DNA of 64,000 nt from Lewinellaceae bacterium (lineage in GTDB: Bacteria > Bacteroidota > Bacteroidia > Chitinophagales > Saprospiraceae): positions 1,674,001 to 1,738,000 of the forward strand of contig JACJXW010000004.1 in assembly GCA_020636405.1 (NCBI GenBank). Direction: 5' to 3'. How positions within the stretch are numbered: position 1 is the stretch's first letter; each line of letters opens with the position of its first letter. The translations under genes were made by a program, and so were the position numbers. Under the pieces are notes generated by a model. The model did no database searches, had not been told where the DNA came from, and was given only the letters and a program-made list of their open reading frames with translations. Positions 41,871-52,300 of this stretch are shown here, one piece after another.

Positions 41871-42311
41871 CTACTTTTCCATAATGTATTTGTCCAATCC
41901 CTCCCCAAAGCCGTTCTTAACGACTTCCTTTACGGCGTATCCCTGTTTTTCGTAAAAGCCAAAAGTATGCTGCGAAGTGCTCAGCCTGAGGGCATAGCCC
42001 GGATAGCGCTCCTGCATCAGGCGCAGCCGATATTCGGTCAATTGCTGCCCGTGGCCCCGCCCGTGGTGATCCGCATGGATCATGCCCCAGGCCAGGTTGG
42101 CCAGCCTTAGATCCGGCAGCGTATAAAAACCCCCGCAACCGATCACCGTGCCCTCCACTTCCAGCACAAAATAATCCGTCAGGCCCGGCTTGTCCAGCCA
42201 ACTGGTGAACAGCGGCAGCTCTTCCGGAGCGAAGTACTTCGGCAGGTTGCTGCCGAAGATGTCCAGGCAAGCCCCGCGGTCGGATGGGGTGTATAGTCTA
42301 ATAAATGTCAT
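41871..42311 (-). CDS. GNAT family N-acetyltransferase
   Basis: A 146-residue acetyl-CoA-dependent acetyltransferase. The core is YFVLEVEGTVIGCGGFYTLP (beta4), NLAWGMIHADHHGRGHGQQL (the acetyl-CoA pyrophosphate loop, here HGRGHG in place of Q/RxxGxG/A), and STSQHTFGFYEKQGYAVKEV (the end of the fold with its usual FYEKxGF-like motif). The substrate is unknown. It is followed 2 bp later by the small membrane protein gene. Confidence 0.9.
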   Translation of the reverse strand: MTFIRLYTPSDRGACLDIFGSNLPKYFAPEELPLFTSWLDKPGLTDYFVLEVEGTVIGCGGFYTLPDLRLANLAWGMIHADHHGRGHGQQLTEYRLRLMQERYPGYALRLSTSQHTFGFYEKQGYAVKEVVKNGFGEGLDKYIMEK

Positions 42312-42383
42312 GAATCAAATCCTTGGATTTAAGCGTGCTCAAGGTAGGGAGATTGAAGGGGAATGGCAACTGGGCAGGGAGAA

Positions 42384-44030
42384 TTACCAACTCCCGCCGC
42401 CGCCGCCGCCAAACCCACCACCCGAGCTGCCCCCGCTCCCCGAACCACCCGGCGAACTGCTGAAGGCACTTTCCACCTGTTGCATCCCCGATTCGAAGGA
42501 ACTGGCGAACGACTGAAAGGAGTTGCCGTGATGGTGGGAACCGATGTACCAGCGCGGGGGCTCCGTAAAGAGGCCTTCGAAATGGGCCGCCCACCCTTTA
42601 GCCATGCCGAAGGCGATGGCAAAGGGCAGGGTCTTTTCAAAATAGGCAGGGTCGTCGGCCAGCAGCCGCTCGATGCGGCCGCGGTCCGCTTTGTCGACGA
42701 ACATCCGGAAGCCATACAATTGCTGATACACTTCCATCCCCTGCTTGTTCTTCTTCAGCATGGGACGGTGGACGATAAAGGTGGCCAGGGCCGCCAGGAA
42801 CATACCGCCGGCGGCGGCCGGTTGATCCAACCATATGAAGCCCAGGGCCAGAATGGCGGAGATAATGGCAGCCGCCGGCATCATGCCCCATATCATCCTG
42901 GAATGCGGGGTATGCAGCTGGCGTTGCCGCACCGCCCGCTCGATCTCATTTTGGGCGGAGCTCATCGTTTTGTAGAACTCGTTCTTCAAGTCGCTTAACC
43001 GCACCGTATCTCCGTCGCGGAACAGCCGGTTGAAAACGGTGTACTCGTAATCGGGCAGGCCGTCGGGGAGGGCTTCCTTCTTTTGGAATTCAAAGTCGGG
43101 CGATGAGAACAGGCCGAACAGCTTCTCTTCTTTGACTTCCCGTATCGTCAGGTAGCCCAGCCCGCCCCAATAGGGGAGGAGGGCGACGACATCCTGCCGG
43201 TCTGCCTTGTCATCGATGAAAACGCCGGCCTCGGCAGGGGGCAGCCCTTCGGGTGGGTAATACTGCACCATCTTGACAAAGGGCTCGTCGCGGCCGAAGC
43301 GGAAGAACAACCAGCCCAGCAAGCCCAGCAATGCCGCCGGAATCCCGGCCAGCCCGTAGTTCTGCAGGAAGGATTCAACTTCGGAAGGCCGTTCGATCAG
43401 GGTAGGCGGCAGGCGGATGGCCACCGTCACGCCCTCTCCCGGAGCGTAAGGCTGGGTGGAGTGCCCGGAGAGCAGGCCGTTCTCCCAGTCGGCCTCGGCG
43501 TCATCGCCCTGCTCCCCGGCGTAACCGGTGAACAACCGGTAGTCGCTCCGCCCCAGGTTCACGCCCTCGGGAAGTTGTATCCTGAAGGTGACGTACTCGA
43601 TCGGTACTTCCCAGTCGTTGCCGGTGAGGTTCCAGTAAAATTCGGTATGGTTTTCCTCGAAGAGCCAGGCCCGCTTCACCTTGTAGCGGAGGATGTAGCG
43701 TTGCTGGGCCTCCACGTACGCGTCGGGGTCGCCGATGCGGATGCGCAGGTTGCCGTTCTCGTATTCGCGCTTGAATTTGCGGCCTTCCACCTGGATTTCG
43801 GAAATGCCGATCTTGTACTTCTTGCCGCCGATCCGGTAGCGGTAGGGAATAACCCGGTATATGCCATGGCGGGGCTCGGAGAAGGTGACGTCGATCGTCT
43901 CCGTCACTTCAAAGAAACCGCTTTGGTCAATGCGGACCTCGATATCGAACCGGTCGATAACGAAGTACTCGGCCAGGGCGGGGGCCTGGCCGAGGAGCAG
44001 GAGGAAAAGGAATAGGATATGTTTAAACAT
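42384..44030 (-). CDS. DUF2207 membrane protein with Gly-rich tail
   Basis: A 548-residue protein. A signal peptide (FKHILFLFLLLLGQAPALAE) is followed by a periplasmic DUF2207 domain (about 22-215) with HGIYRVIPYRYRIGGKKYKI and FYWNLTGNDWEVPIEYVTFR. A membrane helix lies near 225-245, then a cytoplasmic part and two further helices (about 378-420). The C-terminal tail is glycine/serine-rich (SFASSFESGMQQVESAFSSS, then GGG runs ending GGSW). DUF2207 genes are usually paired with lemA, as here (147 bp upstream). The function is unknown; I suspect envelope maintenance. Confidence 0.88.
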   Translation of the reverse strand: MFKHILFLFLLLLGQAPALAEYFVIDRFDIEVRIDQSGFFEVTETIDVTFSEPRHGIYRVIPYRYRIGGKKYKIGISEIQVEGRKFKREYENGNLRIRIGDPDAYVEAQQRYILRYKVKRAWLFEENHTEFYWNLTGNDWEVPIEYVTFRIQLPEGVNLGRSDYRLFTGYAGEQGDDAEADWENGLLSGHSTQPYAPGEGVTVAIRLPPTLIERPSEVESFLQNYGLAGIPAALLGLLGWLFFRFGRDEPFVKMVQYYPPEGLPPAEAGVFIDDKADRQDVVALLPYWGGLGYLTIREVKEEKLFGLFSSPDFEFQKKEALPDGLPDYEYTVFNRLFRDGDTVRLSDLKNEFYKTMSSAQNEIERAVRQRQLHTPHSRMIWGMMPAAAIISAILALGFIWLDQPAAAGGMFLAALATFIVHRPMLKKNKQGMEVYQQLYGFRMFVDKADRGRIERLLADDPAYFEKTLPFAIAFGMAKGWAAHFEGLFTEPPRWYIGSHHHGNSFQSFASSFESGMQQVESAFSSSPGGSGSGGSSGGGFGGGGGGSW

Positions 44031-44177
44031 CAGGTTTTATGATCCTTATTATTTTTAGCCACAGCCTGCCGGGTTTCCGGGGCAGTTCCACCTGGCTGAA
44101 CCCTGCAGGCTCCTAATCTCCGATAAACACTGCGGGCTTAGCCATACTGGCACCAAAGTGAAACCCGTCCGGTTGAG

Positions 44178-44726
44178 TCAAAATTCCACCTTGACGTTCT
44201 CCCGTTCCTGGCCCTCGATCTCGAAAAAGGGATAGGTGGTAAAACCTCCCATCTGGGCGATGACCATGGAGGGAAAAGATTCGACATAGTTGTTGTTGTC
44301 TCGTACTACAGCGTTGTAGTAGCGCCGGGCGTTCTGGATGTTGTCTTCGATGTCGGCCAGGGAGCGCTGCAGTTCGCGGAAGTTCTCATTGGCCTTCAGC
44401 TCGGGGTAGTTCTCGGCCAGGGCGAAGATGCCGCGAATGCCGGCGCCGAGGGCCTGCTCGGCCTGCGCCTGAGCGGCGTGGTCGCTGTTGGGCACCGCCT
44501 GTGCCTGATTGCGCAGGTTGATGACTTTCTCCAGGGTCTCCTGCTCGTGCTGGGCGTAGCCCTTGACGGTGTTGACGATGTTGGGAATGAGGTCGTAGCG
44601 GCGCTTGAGTTGCACGGAGATGCCGCTCCAGGACTCTTCGGCCTGATTGCGAAGGCTGACCCCTTTGTTGTAGGTCATGACGGCCCAGAGGCCCAGGATG
44701 ACGGCGACTGCGAGGAGGATGTACAT
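44178..44726 (-). CDS. lemA: LemA family protein
   Basis: A 182-residue protein. A single N-terminal membrane helix (YILLAVAVILGLWAVMTYN) is followed by a long helical domain beginning GVSLRNQAEESWSGISVQLK and RRYDLIPNIVNTVKGYAQHE, the LemA signature. Then come FALAENYPELKANENFRELQ, IQNARRYYNAVVRDNNNYVE and FPSMVIAQMGGFTTYPFFEI. LemA proteins are anchored coiled-coil bundles of unknown biochemical role, nearly always beside DUF2207 genes. It starts 28 bp downstream of a decayed Doc toxin frame. Confidence 0.95.
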   Translation of the reverse strand: MYILLAVAVILGLWAVMTYNKGVSLRNQAEESWSGISVQLKRRYDLIPNIVNTVKGYAQHEQETLEKVINLRNQAQAVPNSDHAAQAQAEQALGAGIRGIFALAENYPELKANENFRELQRSLADIEDNIQNARRYYNAVVRDNNNYVESFPSMVIAQMGGFTTYPFFEIEGQERENVKVEF

Positions 44727-44753
44727 ATTCTTTGGTTTTATGATTTTTGCCTT

Positions 44754-44909
44754 TTATGCTTCCCCAAACATCTCTGCCTTTACTGCTTCAATCTTGTATT
44801 CAAGGGAATCGCCATGCAACAATTTGGAAGGGGGCTCAAAATTTCCTCCATGCCGTTCTATCGTCATGGAATTGATCAACAGGATATCTTCCTTTTCCAG
44901 GTAATTCAT
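44754..44909 (-). pseudogene. Truncated Doc/Fic-like toxin
   Basis: A 51-codon frame starting MNYLEKEDILLINSMTIERH, continuing GGNFEPPSKLLH and ending EAVKAEMFGEA. This is the N-terminus of death-on-curing (Doc) family toxins (the T-I-E-R-HGG helix), but the frame stops before the catalytic HxFxxGNKR motif. The remaining two-thirds of the gene is absent; lemA starts 28 bp further. It is probably a deletion remnant. Confidence 0.7.
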
Positions 44910-44915
44910 TTCCAG

Positions 44916-45134
44916 TTAGGCAAGAGACTCGAAAACCTCATCCTGTTGGTCGAAATCTTCATTGATCATCTTCTCCTGCTTCTTCCTGCGATCAGCTTGC
45001 TCCTCGTTTATTGTGATTTGGTTTTCAACAAGGATTTCTCGAATGATGTCTTTGAAATACTTTGGATTTTCAAAAAGTATTTCAAAGGCCACCGACTTAA
45101 GGGTTCTTCTATCTATATCGCTGGTATTTATGTT
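44916..45134 (-). pseudogene. Antitoxin of the truncated Doc module, start unclear
   Basis: A 72-codon open frame ending 7 bp before the Doc start. It encodes a charged helical peptide (RRTLKSVAFEILFENPKYFK, then DIIREILVENQIT and acidic QQDEVFESLA), a plausible antitoxin. The only ATG is late in the frame (KMINEDF), so the true start is lost, frameshifted or non-standard. Upstream bases to 45419 hold no gene I can support. Confidence 0.45.
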
Positions 45135-45419
45135 TCACCTGATTTTTTCTTGAAGATAATTTTTTCCTAAAAATATTCCAATCTTTTTTGATTTGCCAGC
45201 CTTTGCAACTGAGCAGGCCGTAATTTTACCTCCCATTCATTTCTATGAAAAACAGCTTATGCTGGTACAAGTCCATGCCTTTTTACACAATCCCGTAAAT
45301 CCAAATTCGGTAGTTTCTGCATTCCTTTGCAAAGCCCGGTCAAACGCCCGCCAGCACCTCCAGCACCTCTATCGTTTCCATATTATTGAACCCGGCTGCT
45401 TAACCATTTACACTCCGGT

Positions 45420-45965
45420 TTACTCCTTCCGATGTTCCCCGAACGCCGGCAATCCCTGGTCCTTTTCCGACAAGATCAGATCCTCCTGGCTGATCCCCCA
45501 GTCGATGTCCAGCGTCGGGTCGTCAAACCGGATGCCGCCTTCGTGCTCTTTCGAGTAGTAGTTGTCGCACTTGTAGAAGAATTCCGCCGTTTCGCTGAGC
45601 ACTACGTATCCGTGGGCAAAACCCCGGGGGACGTACAGCTGGCGTTTGTTCTCAGCACTGAGCACCAGGCTGTAGGATTGGCCGTAGGTAGGAGAACCTT
45701 CTCGAATATCGACGGCCACATCCAGCACTTCGCCCTGTAGCACGCGCACCAGCTTGGCCTGCGCGTAGGGCTCTACCTGGTAGTGCAACCCGCGCAGGAC
45801 GCCGTAGGACGAGCGCGCCTGGTTGTCCTGCACGAATTCGGCGATGATGCCGCCTTGTTCAAAAAGATTCTGATTGAAAGATTCAAAGAAGTAGCCGCGG
45901 GTGTCTTCCCACACATTGGGGAGGAATACCTTAAGGCCATCAATGGGTGTATCAATAAATGGCAT
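45420..45965 (-). CDS. rfbC: dTDP-4-dehydrorhamnose 3,5-epimerase
   Basis: A 181-residue cupin-fold enzyme of dTDP-L-rhamnose synthesis. Signatures: VFLPNVWEDTRGYFFESFNQ, the catalytic His region GVLRGLHYQVEPYAQAKLVR, VDIREGSPTYGQ, and LYVPRGFAHGYVVLSETAEF followed by FFYKCDNYYSKEHEGGIRFD. It epimerises C3 and C5 before the RfbD reduction. It lies 13 bp downstream of der, so the two may be co-transcribed. rfbD is 4.2 kb further along on the same strand. Confidence 0.96.
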   Translation of the reverse strand: MPFIDTPIDGLKVFLPNVWEDTRGYFFESFNQNLFEQGGIIAEFVQDNQARSSYGVLRGLHYQVEPYAQAKLVRVLQGEVLDVAVDIREGSPTYGQSYSLVLSAENKRQLYVPRGFAHGYVVLSETAEFFYKCDNYYSKEHEGGIRFDDPTLDIDWGISQEDLILSEKDQGLPAFGEHRKE

Positions 45966-45978
45966 GGAGCGAGCAGTT

Positions 45979-47283
45979 CTACTTTTTTCTGAAGAACACC
46001 GAGATCGGCACTCCTGTGAAGTTGAAGTTCTTCCGCAGCTGGTTTTCCAGATAATTCCGGTAGTTTTCCTTTACATGCTTGGGGTTGTTGCAGAAAAAGG
46101 CGAACGCCGGATAGTAGGTTGGCAGTTGCGTGACGTATTTGATCTTGACGAAACGGCCCCGGTGGGCAGGGGGCGGGTAGCGCTCGATAGCCTCCAGCAT
46201 GACTTCATTGAGCTCCGAGGTTTTGATCTTGCGCTGCCGGTTGTCGTAGACTTCGAGGGCGACCTCAATAGCCTTGAAAATCCGTTGCTTTTCAATGGTG
46301 GAAATAAACACCACCGGCACATCCGTAAACGGAGCGATGCGGCGTTTGACCTCGGCTTCGTAATCGCGGGCGGTGTTGGTTTCCTTCTCTAACAAGTCCC
46401 ACTTGTTGATGAGCAGGACGATCCCCTTGTTGCGGCGCTGCGCCAGGCGGAAGATGCTCATATCCTGAGCTTCGACGCCGACCTGGGCATCGATCATAAG
46501 GATACAAACGTCGGCCTCCTCAATGGCCTTGATGGCGCGCATGACCGAGTAGAATTCCAGGTCTTCGTGCACGCGGGCTTTCTTGCGAATACCCGCCGTA
46601 TCGATCAGCAGGAATTCCTTGCCGAACTTGGAATATTTGGTATGGATGCTGTCGCGGGTGGTGCCGGCTATTTCGGTAACGATGTTGCGTTCTTCCCCCA
46701 GCAGGGCATTGGTCAGGGAGGACTTGCCCACGTTGGGCTGCCCCACGATGGCAAACTTGGGAATGTCGCTCACTTCCTCATTGTCTTCTTCAATGTGCTC
46801 CACTACAGCGTCCAGCAATTCACCCGAGCCGCTACCGGTCAGGGAGGAGAGGAAGTAGGTCTCTTCAAAACCCAGGCTCCAGAACTCGTTGGCGTCCATC
46901 ATGCGCTGGTTGTTGTCGACCTTATTGACGGCAAGAAATACGGGCTTGTCAGAGCGCCGCAGCAGGTCGGCCACCTCTTCGTCCAGGTCGGTGATTCCCG
47001 TAGTCACATCCACCATGAAGATGATCACCCGTGCTTCCTGCACAGCAATTTCTACCTGTGAACGGATGGCCGCCTCGAATACATCCTCCGAATTCTTTAC
47101 AAAACCACCCGTATCCACTACGGTGAAGGTCTTGCCGTTCCAGAAACTGGTGCCGTACTGCCGGTCGCGCGTCACCCCGCTGGTGTCGTCAATGATGGCC
47201 TGCCGCTCTCCGATCAGGCGGTTGTAGAAGGTTGATTTTCCCACATTGGGCCGCCCCACGATCGCTACTATGTTGTTACTCAT
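45979..47283 (-). CDS. der: GTPase Der (EngA)
   Basis: A 434-residue double-GTPase needed for 50S ribosomal subunit assembly. The first G domain has GRPNVGKSTFYNRLIGE (P-loop), DTSGVTRDR and VDTGGF, with NKVD for guanine recognition. The second has VGQPNVGKSSLTNALLGEE, IAGTTRDSIH, IDTAGI and NKWD. A C-terminal KH-like domain starts near residue 350, with AHRGRFVKIKYVTQLPTYYP. Length and domain order are those of the family. A TATCTTTG promoter element lies 23 bp before the ATG. Confidence 0.98.
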   Translation of the reverse strand: MSNNIVAIVGRPNVGKSTFYNRLIGERQAIIDDTSGVTRDRQYGTSFWNGKTFTVVDTGGFVKNSEDVFEAAIRSQVEIAVQEARVIIFMVDVTTGITDLDEEVADLLRRSDKPVFLAVNKVDNNQRMMDANEFWSLGFEETYFLSSLTGSGSGELLDAVVEHIEEDNEEVSDIPKFAIVGQPNVGKSSLTNALLGEERNIVTEIAGTTRDSIHTKYSKFGKEFLLIDTAGIRKKARVHEDLEFYSVMRAIKAIEEADVCILMIDAQVGVEAQDMSIFRLAQRRNKGIVLLINKWDLLEKETNTARDYEAEVKRRIAPFTDVPVVFISTIEKQRIFKAIEVALEVYDNRQRKIKTSELNEVMLEAIERYPPPAHRGRFVKIKYVTQLPTYYPAFAFFCNNPKHVKENYRNYLENQLRKNFNFTGVPISVFFRKK

Positions 47284-47305
47284 GAATCTATCTTGGTAAA
47301 GGGCA

Positions 47306-47313
47306 CAAAGATA
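47306..47313 (-). promoter_or_regulatory. TATCTTTG promoter element of der
   Basis: The minus strand reads TATCTTTG, an exact TAnnTTTG match to the Bacteroidota -7 box, 22 bases before the der ATG. No good TTTG-type -33 box was found at the usual spacing. Confidence 0.45.
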
Positions 47314-47376
47314 CAGGTTTTTTGGGACAGTGCTCCCGGCCTGGATGCATTTCTGTTCTCGGTCTCTTTTTCTTTT

Positions 47377-47517
47377 GACGTTCGGCGGTTTGGAGGTTTG
47401 GAGGTTAGGATGTTAGGACGTTGGGACGTTAGATGTCCCCACGCCCCAACCTCCCCACGTCCCAACCTCCCAACGCCCCAACCTCCCCACGTCCCAACGT
47501 CCCAACGTCCCAACGTA
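47377..47517. repeat. Inverted arrays of GGACGTT / CCCAACGTC units
   Basis: The left part is rich in GGAGGTT, GGACGTTGGGACGTT words. The right part is repeated CCCAACGT, CCCAACCTCCCCACGT units, roughly reverse complementary to the left. The array ends one base before the stop codon of the 47518-48969 gene and could fold into a long hairpin. Confidence 0.85.
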
Positions 47518-48969
47518 TTACTCTTCCAACTCCCTCATCTTCTGCCGCAGCCAGCCCTTATTGGCGATAGCCCGGGCCTGTATCAGCTCGTTTTCCAGCT
47601 GCCGGAGTTGTTGCCGGAGGTATCGGTTGCCGGAAAGGCCCCGTTGCAGCCGCAGGTTGTTCAGCTTGCCGGCGATCTTCAAAAAGCCTGCGTTGGATTG
47701 CTTCTGGTAATCGGACAACTGGCGGTTGCGGCGGATGTATTTGCGGGAGGCTTCCAGCAAAGAAAAGAACGGTTCGGTCTCCTCCAACTCGTAGTAGCTC
47801 TTGAGTTGGATGATCTTGGCGGACATGTGGTAAAAGGCATCGGAAAATTCTACATCCTGCAGGGATTGCAGGGCCTGTTGATAGTTTTTCCTTTCGAATT
47901 CCAGCGCGGCGAGGTTGTAGGTGTATACGTTGTCGCGGACTTCCGGGGCAAGGCGCTCCCTGTAGTCGTGGATGAACTGTTCGGTCCATTCGAAATCCTG
48001 CAGGCGGATGCCGGTGGTTACGATGTTGATGTAGGTCCACTGGGTCATATAACCGTTGCGGAGCAGTAGTTCGCGTTCCAGCATTTCCTTGTAGAGGTCC
48101 AGGATCTGTTCGTAGTATTGGGTTTGGCCCGAGTTGATCTTTTTGACGCAGAAGTTCTGCGCGTAATCGTACAAGTCGTTCAACTCTTCCCGGGGGAAGA
48201 CGTGGGGGTTGTGGTACAGCAGCCGGCGCACCTCCTGGTAGTTTTGGGTGTCCTCGCCCTGTAACATCAGCAATGTTTGGTGATAAGCCTGCAGTGCGGG
48301 TTCCTGCCGGAGCCAGCCGGGGGCTTGCTCAAAGGCTTGCAGCAGGGTATCGATGAAGTGGCATTGGTATCCGGCATTGATGGCCTTATTGCGGCTGGCC
48401 ATATCGCAGGCGGTGCGCAGTTTATTGCAGAAATAGTAGAGGTCGAGCGTGTTGCTCATCTCCTGAAGGTGTTCGCTGTATCCTCTTTCCTCCTGCAGCA
48501 GGGCATAGCGGTCCATCTGGCCTGCCAATAGTTGCCGGTGGAAGTAGTATTGATGGCTGCGGCCTTCCGTTTGATCCAGCAGTTGCTGATAGCGGCGGAC
48601 GCTGTGTGGGATGTGCCGGTCCATGCGCCGCTGCAGGATGGCCTTCATGAGGTAGGCCCGTTTCAGCGGCTGCTCCTGCTCCAGGGCGCACTGGGTGAGG
48701 TATTCGTAGAGCAGCTGCAGGGTGTCGGAGATTACATTGTTCAACCGTAACTCATCGAACGGGAAAACGGCGCCGAAGACAGCCGCGAAGGCCTGCTCCT
48801 TGTTCAGCGCCAGATCCTGGAAATCTGGCGCGTACTCCAGGAGGTAGCCTGTGAGGCGCTGTATCTTGCGGTTTTTGTTGAAGAACGGAGAGTGGACCAG
48901 TTCCCGAAACCGGGTCCGTTCCCTGGTGTTGAGTTGCCGAAGCGCATCGATGAGCTTATAATTGTCCAT
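47518..48969 (-). CDS. Large helical protein, unknown function
   Basis: A 483-residue, almost entirely alpha-helical protein without signal peptide or membrane helix, so cytoplasmic. It starts NYKLIDALRQLNTRERTRFR, followed by ELVHSPFFNKNRKI. Repeated helix pairs follow (YQQLLDQTEGRSHQYYFHRQ, LEFERKNYQQALQSLQDVEF, RQLRQLENELIQARAIANKG) that suggest a TPR-like or alpha-solenoid scaffold. I recall uncharacterised proteins of this kind in Saprospiria but no function. Its stop codon adjoins a repeat array. It is divergent from the cohesin gene at 49305. Confidence 0.7.
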   Translation of the reverse strand: MDNYKLIDALRQLNTRERTRFRELVHSPFFNKNRKIQRLTGYLLEYAPDFQDLALNKEQAFAAVFGAVFPFDELRLNNVISDTLQLLYEYLTQCALEQEQPLKRAYLMKAILQRRMDRHIPHSVRRYQQLLDQTEGRSHQYYFHRQLLAGQMDRYALLQEERGYSEHLQEMSNTLDLYYFCNKLRTACDMASRNKAINAGYQCHFIDTLLQAFEQAPGWLRQEPALQAYHQTLLMLQGEDTQNYQEVRRLLYHNPHVFPREELNDLYDYAQNFCVKKINSGQTQYYEQILDLYKEMLERELLLRNGYMTQWTYINIVTTGIRLQDFEWTEQFIHDYRERLAPEVRDNVYTYNLAALEFERKNYQQALQSLQDVEFSDAFYHMSAKIIQLKSYYELEETEPFFSLLEASRKYIRRNRQLSDYQKQSNAGFLKIAGKLNNLRLQRGLSGNRYLRQQLRQLENELIQARAIANKGWLRQKMRELEE

Positions 48970-49225
48970 AGGTGCCGGTTTTTCCGGATGAATGAATAAA
49001 TTTTTGTAACTGTTTAGGACTGCCCCGGACGGTATTTCCTGCCTTTGTTTTTATGGGCGGCGCAAAGCCGGGCATTTTATGCCGCTGGCCTAAATAGTTA
49101 CAATTTTGCTTAAATCGAAAATTATTTGCTGAAAAAATCTATAAAAAAGAAGGATAGAGTCAGTAAATAAAAGAATAAGATAAAAGGAATTGAAAATAAA
49201 AATCTATAACTATCAAAAAGTGTAC

Positions 49226-49256
49226 TTTTTTCAGGGCAGCCCTAGGCCTACTTTTG
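49226..49256 (+). promoter_or_regulatory. Bacteroidota-type promoter of the cohesin operon
   Basis: TTTT near 49226-49229 (-33 region) and TACTTTTG at 49249-49256 (exact TAnnTTTG) are separated by 19 bp, 48 bp before the ATG at 49305. The position excludes a start at 49254 and fixes 49305. The surrounding 48970-49304 spacer is AT-rich with no gene. Confidence 0.65.
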
Positions 49257-49304
49257 TACAGTCCGAATTATAGTTCCATCAACAGATCGAAAATTGCAGC
49301 TTAT

Positions 49305-52300
49305 ATGAAACAGCTTTTCCTTGCTTTATTTGTGCTCCTCCTGGGTTTACCGCTCGGCGCCCAGTCTTGTTTTTCCATGTACATCTCCACCGAAACGGCA
49401 ACACCGGGTGAAACCATTTGCCTGGATGTAAAGGCGGAAGGGGCCGACAATTTACTGGGCCTGCAATACACCATGAAGTGGGATACTGCGGCCCTGCGAT
49501 TCAGTTACCTCGAGAACTTCAACCTGCCCGGCCTGGGCGCGTCTTCCTTCAACACCGAGCCGGGTGCGGTCGAGGATGGGCGCCTCTCCGTCGCCTGGTT
49601 CGATGCCACCCTAAGCGGAGTGGACGTCTCCGCAGGGCAGGTGGTGTATTCCATTTGCTTTGAAGCGCTTTCTGCCCCGGCGGGCATGCAGCCCGTTTAC
49701 TTCGACGGGACGCCAACCCCTGTTGAGTTCATTACGGCCAATGCGGAATTGATCACCAATTACGCTCTGATCAATGGCGGGGCTTACACCGGCAGCGGTT
49801 CGGCGCCCGCCATCACAGGAGCCTGCATTGTGGCTCCGGGTTGCCAGGGCGGCGGCTCGGCCAATATTTCTATTGCAGGAGGCCAGCCCCTTTACACCTT
49901 CGACTGGCAAAAGGACGGTATCACGGCCTCCACCAGCCAGAACCTCACTGCTGCTGGCCCCGGGCAGTACAGCCTGCAGGCAACTGATGCTCAGGGCCTG
50001 GTAGCCAGCGGTACCTTCGTCCTGCAGGGGCCTGCCATCGAAGCTTCATACAGCCACGAGTGCTCCGGAAGCGCCGGCAACTACACCGCCAACGTAACCT
50101 GTACCGTCACCTCCGGCGGCGCCGCCCCCTACACCTTCAGTTGGAGTACCGGCCAGGTGGATACCCACCCGCAGTTGAGTACCCTCAGCGGAGTCCCGGG
50201 CATAGGCAGCTACGCCGTCACCATTACCGATGCGGCGGGCTGCGAACAGACGATGGATACCCTCTGGATAGATTGCGGCCAGTCCGCCCAGTTCCTGACC
50301 GCTTACAGTTACGAATGCCACTTCTTTGGCAATGACTCCGCCCGGGCCGATTTGAGCCTGGTGGTCTGGAGCGGCGGCTCCCCTCCCTACACCTTCGAGT
50401 GGAGCAACGGGGAAGTGGATATCGATTCACTGTTCAGTGTGAATGAAGGCCTGTCCAATGGCGCCTACACCGTCACCATCACCGATGCGAACGGCCTGGT
50501 ATATATGCCTCAGCCTGCCGTTGTCGATTGCGTGCCTGTAGCGCAGGACTTTACCGTAGGGTCCTCTTATGAGTGTACCTTCTTTCCGGCTGAAGACTCC
50601 GTCAGCATCGATATTACCACAGTGGTTTGGACCGGGCCGCAACCTCCCTATACCTTCACCTGGAGCACCGGCGAGGTGACGTCCGATACCATGAGTTCGT
50701 CCGTTACCGTTTCGGTGGCGGGTACCTACAGGGTTACCATTACCGATGCCGTGGGCAACACTTATGTAGAAACAGTTGCCATTACCGATTGCGGGCCGGC
50801 AACCGGCAAGATTGTCATAGAAGAGGCCTCAGCCCTTCCGGGCGCGACAGTTTGTGTGGACGTTACCGCCGCCCAAATGCAGGATCTGGACGCCCTTCAG
50901 ATGGCCATCGGCTGGGACCCTGCGCACCTGGCGCTGGATATGGTACATCCCGGCCTGGCCTCTTCAGGCTTCATCTTGTCCGATACCGCTACCGGCCTGT
51001 TCCGGCTGGACTGGAACAGCAACGGTACACCGTTGGACATAGGAGCGGAAACGCCCTTATTCCAATTGTGCTTCCGGGTGCTGGCGCCCGTTGGGCAGAG
51101 CGTACCCCTCCGCTTCCATACGAACTTACAGACACCTGAAGCTTACGACAGCAACGGCCAGCCAATTCCTTTCGACTGGCGGGACGGCGCCGTCCTGGTA
51201 GAACCAGATTCCCCGGATGATGCGGTGCAGCTGGTCATGGAGAGTGCTTCTGTAGATCCGGATAGCCAGGTGTGCCTGGATATTACGGCCGCCAATTTCA
51301 CGGATATCGTGAGCGTACAGTTTTCCGTACGCTGGGATACGGCCTACCTGCAATTCGACTCCCTGATTATCGGCGCCTTGCCGGGGCTGTCTCCATCAAC
51401 CCATTTCAATTTAAACAATACGGGCAGCGGTTTCCTGGCTTTCTCCTGGCTGCCGTCCTCCCTCAGCCCGGCCAGCCTGGCCGACGGGGAGCGCCTCTTT
51501 ACCCTCTGTTTCAGAGCCTCTTCAGCGCCTGGTATCAGCACTGTCGCCATATCCTCCGTGCCTGTTCCGATCGAGGTGACCGACGGCAATGCCATCCTGC
51601 CCGTAAGCGTCACCAACGGTACAGTGACCACCCTTGGCCCGCAGGTGTGGCCGGGCGATACGGATACAGATGAAAACGTCAACCATTTCGACCTGCTCAA
51701 CATCGGCCTGGCATACGGTGCTGGCGGGCCGCCCCGCCCCAACGCCAGCACCGAATGGGTACAGCAGCCGGCGCCGGACTGGCAGCAAACTACTCCGCTC
51801 TCTGGCGTAAACTACAAACACATCGATACCGACGGCAACGGCCTGATCGATGCTTCCGACACGCTTGCCATCGCCCGCAACTGGGGCCTGGCGCCCCAGG
51901 GCGAAAGAGGGGCAGATAACGCCCCCGAGGCCAACCGGCAGATCAATACCGTGCTCTACATCAGGCCGGATACCGTGGTTCTGGGTGAACCTGCTGTATT
52001 TGACGTCATCTTTGGTGAAGCTTCCACGCCGGCGGAGGAGGTCTACGGCCTGGCTTTCACCATCGTTTACGATACCGCCGCCGTGGAGCCCGGCAGTGCT
52101 TTTATGACTTTCGATAACTCCTGGATCGGACAGGAGCCGCCCGGAATCCTCACGCTGAGCCGCGACCGGTACGCCCACGGGCGGATCGATGTCGCCCTTA
52201 CCCGCATCGACGGGCAGAATGTCTCCGGACAGGGCCCTATCGCCCAGCTTCACATTACCATTCAGGATGTGATCTTCCTGCGGGGCGCCAATTATGAAAT

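Noticed and set aside
45193..45558. 121-codon plus-strand frame
   Set aside because: Its second half is antisense to rfbC and its first half lies in non-coding sequence; the product shows no family features.
49254..49304. Upstream TTG start for cohesin protein A
   Set aside because: The TTG is inside the TACTTTTG promoter box, and the ATG at 49305 starts directly at the signal peptide.
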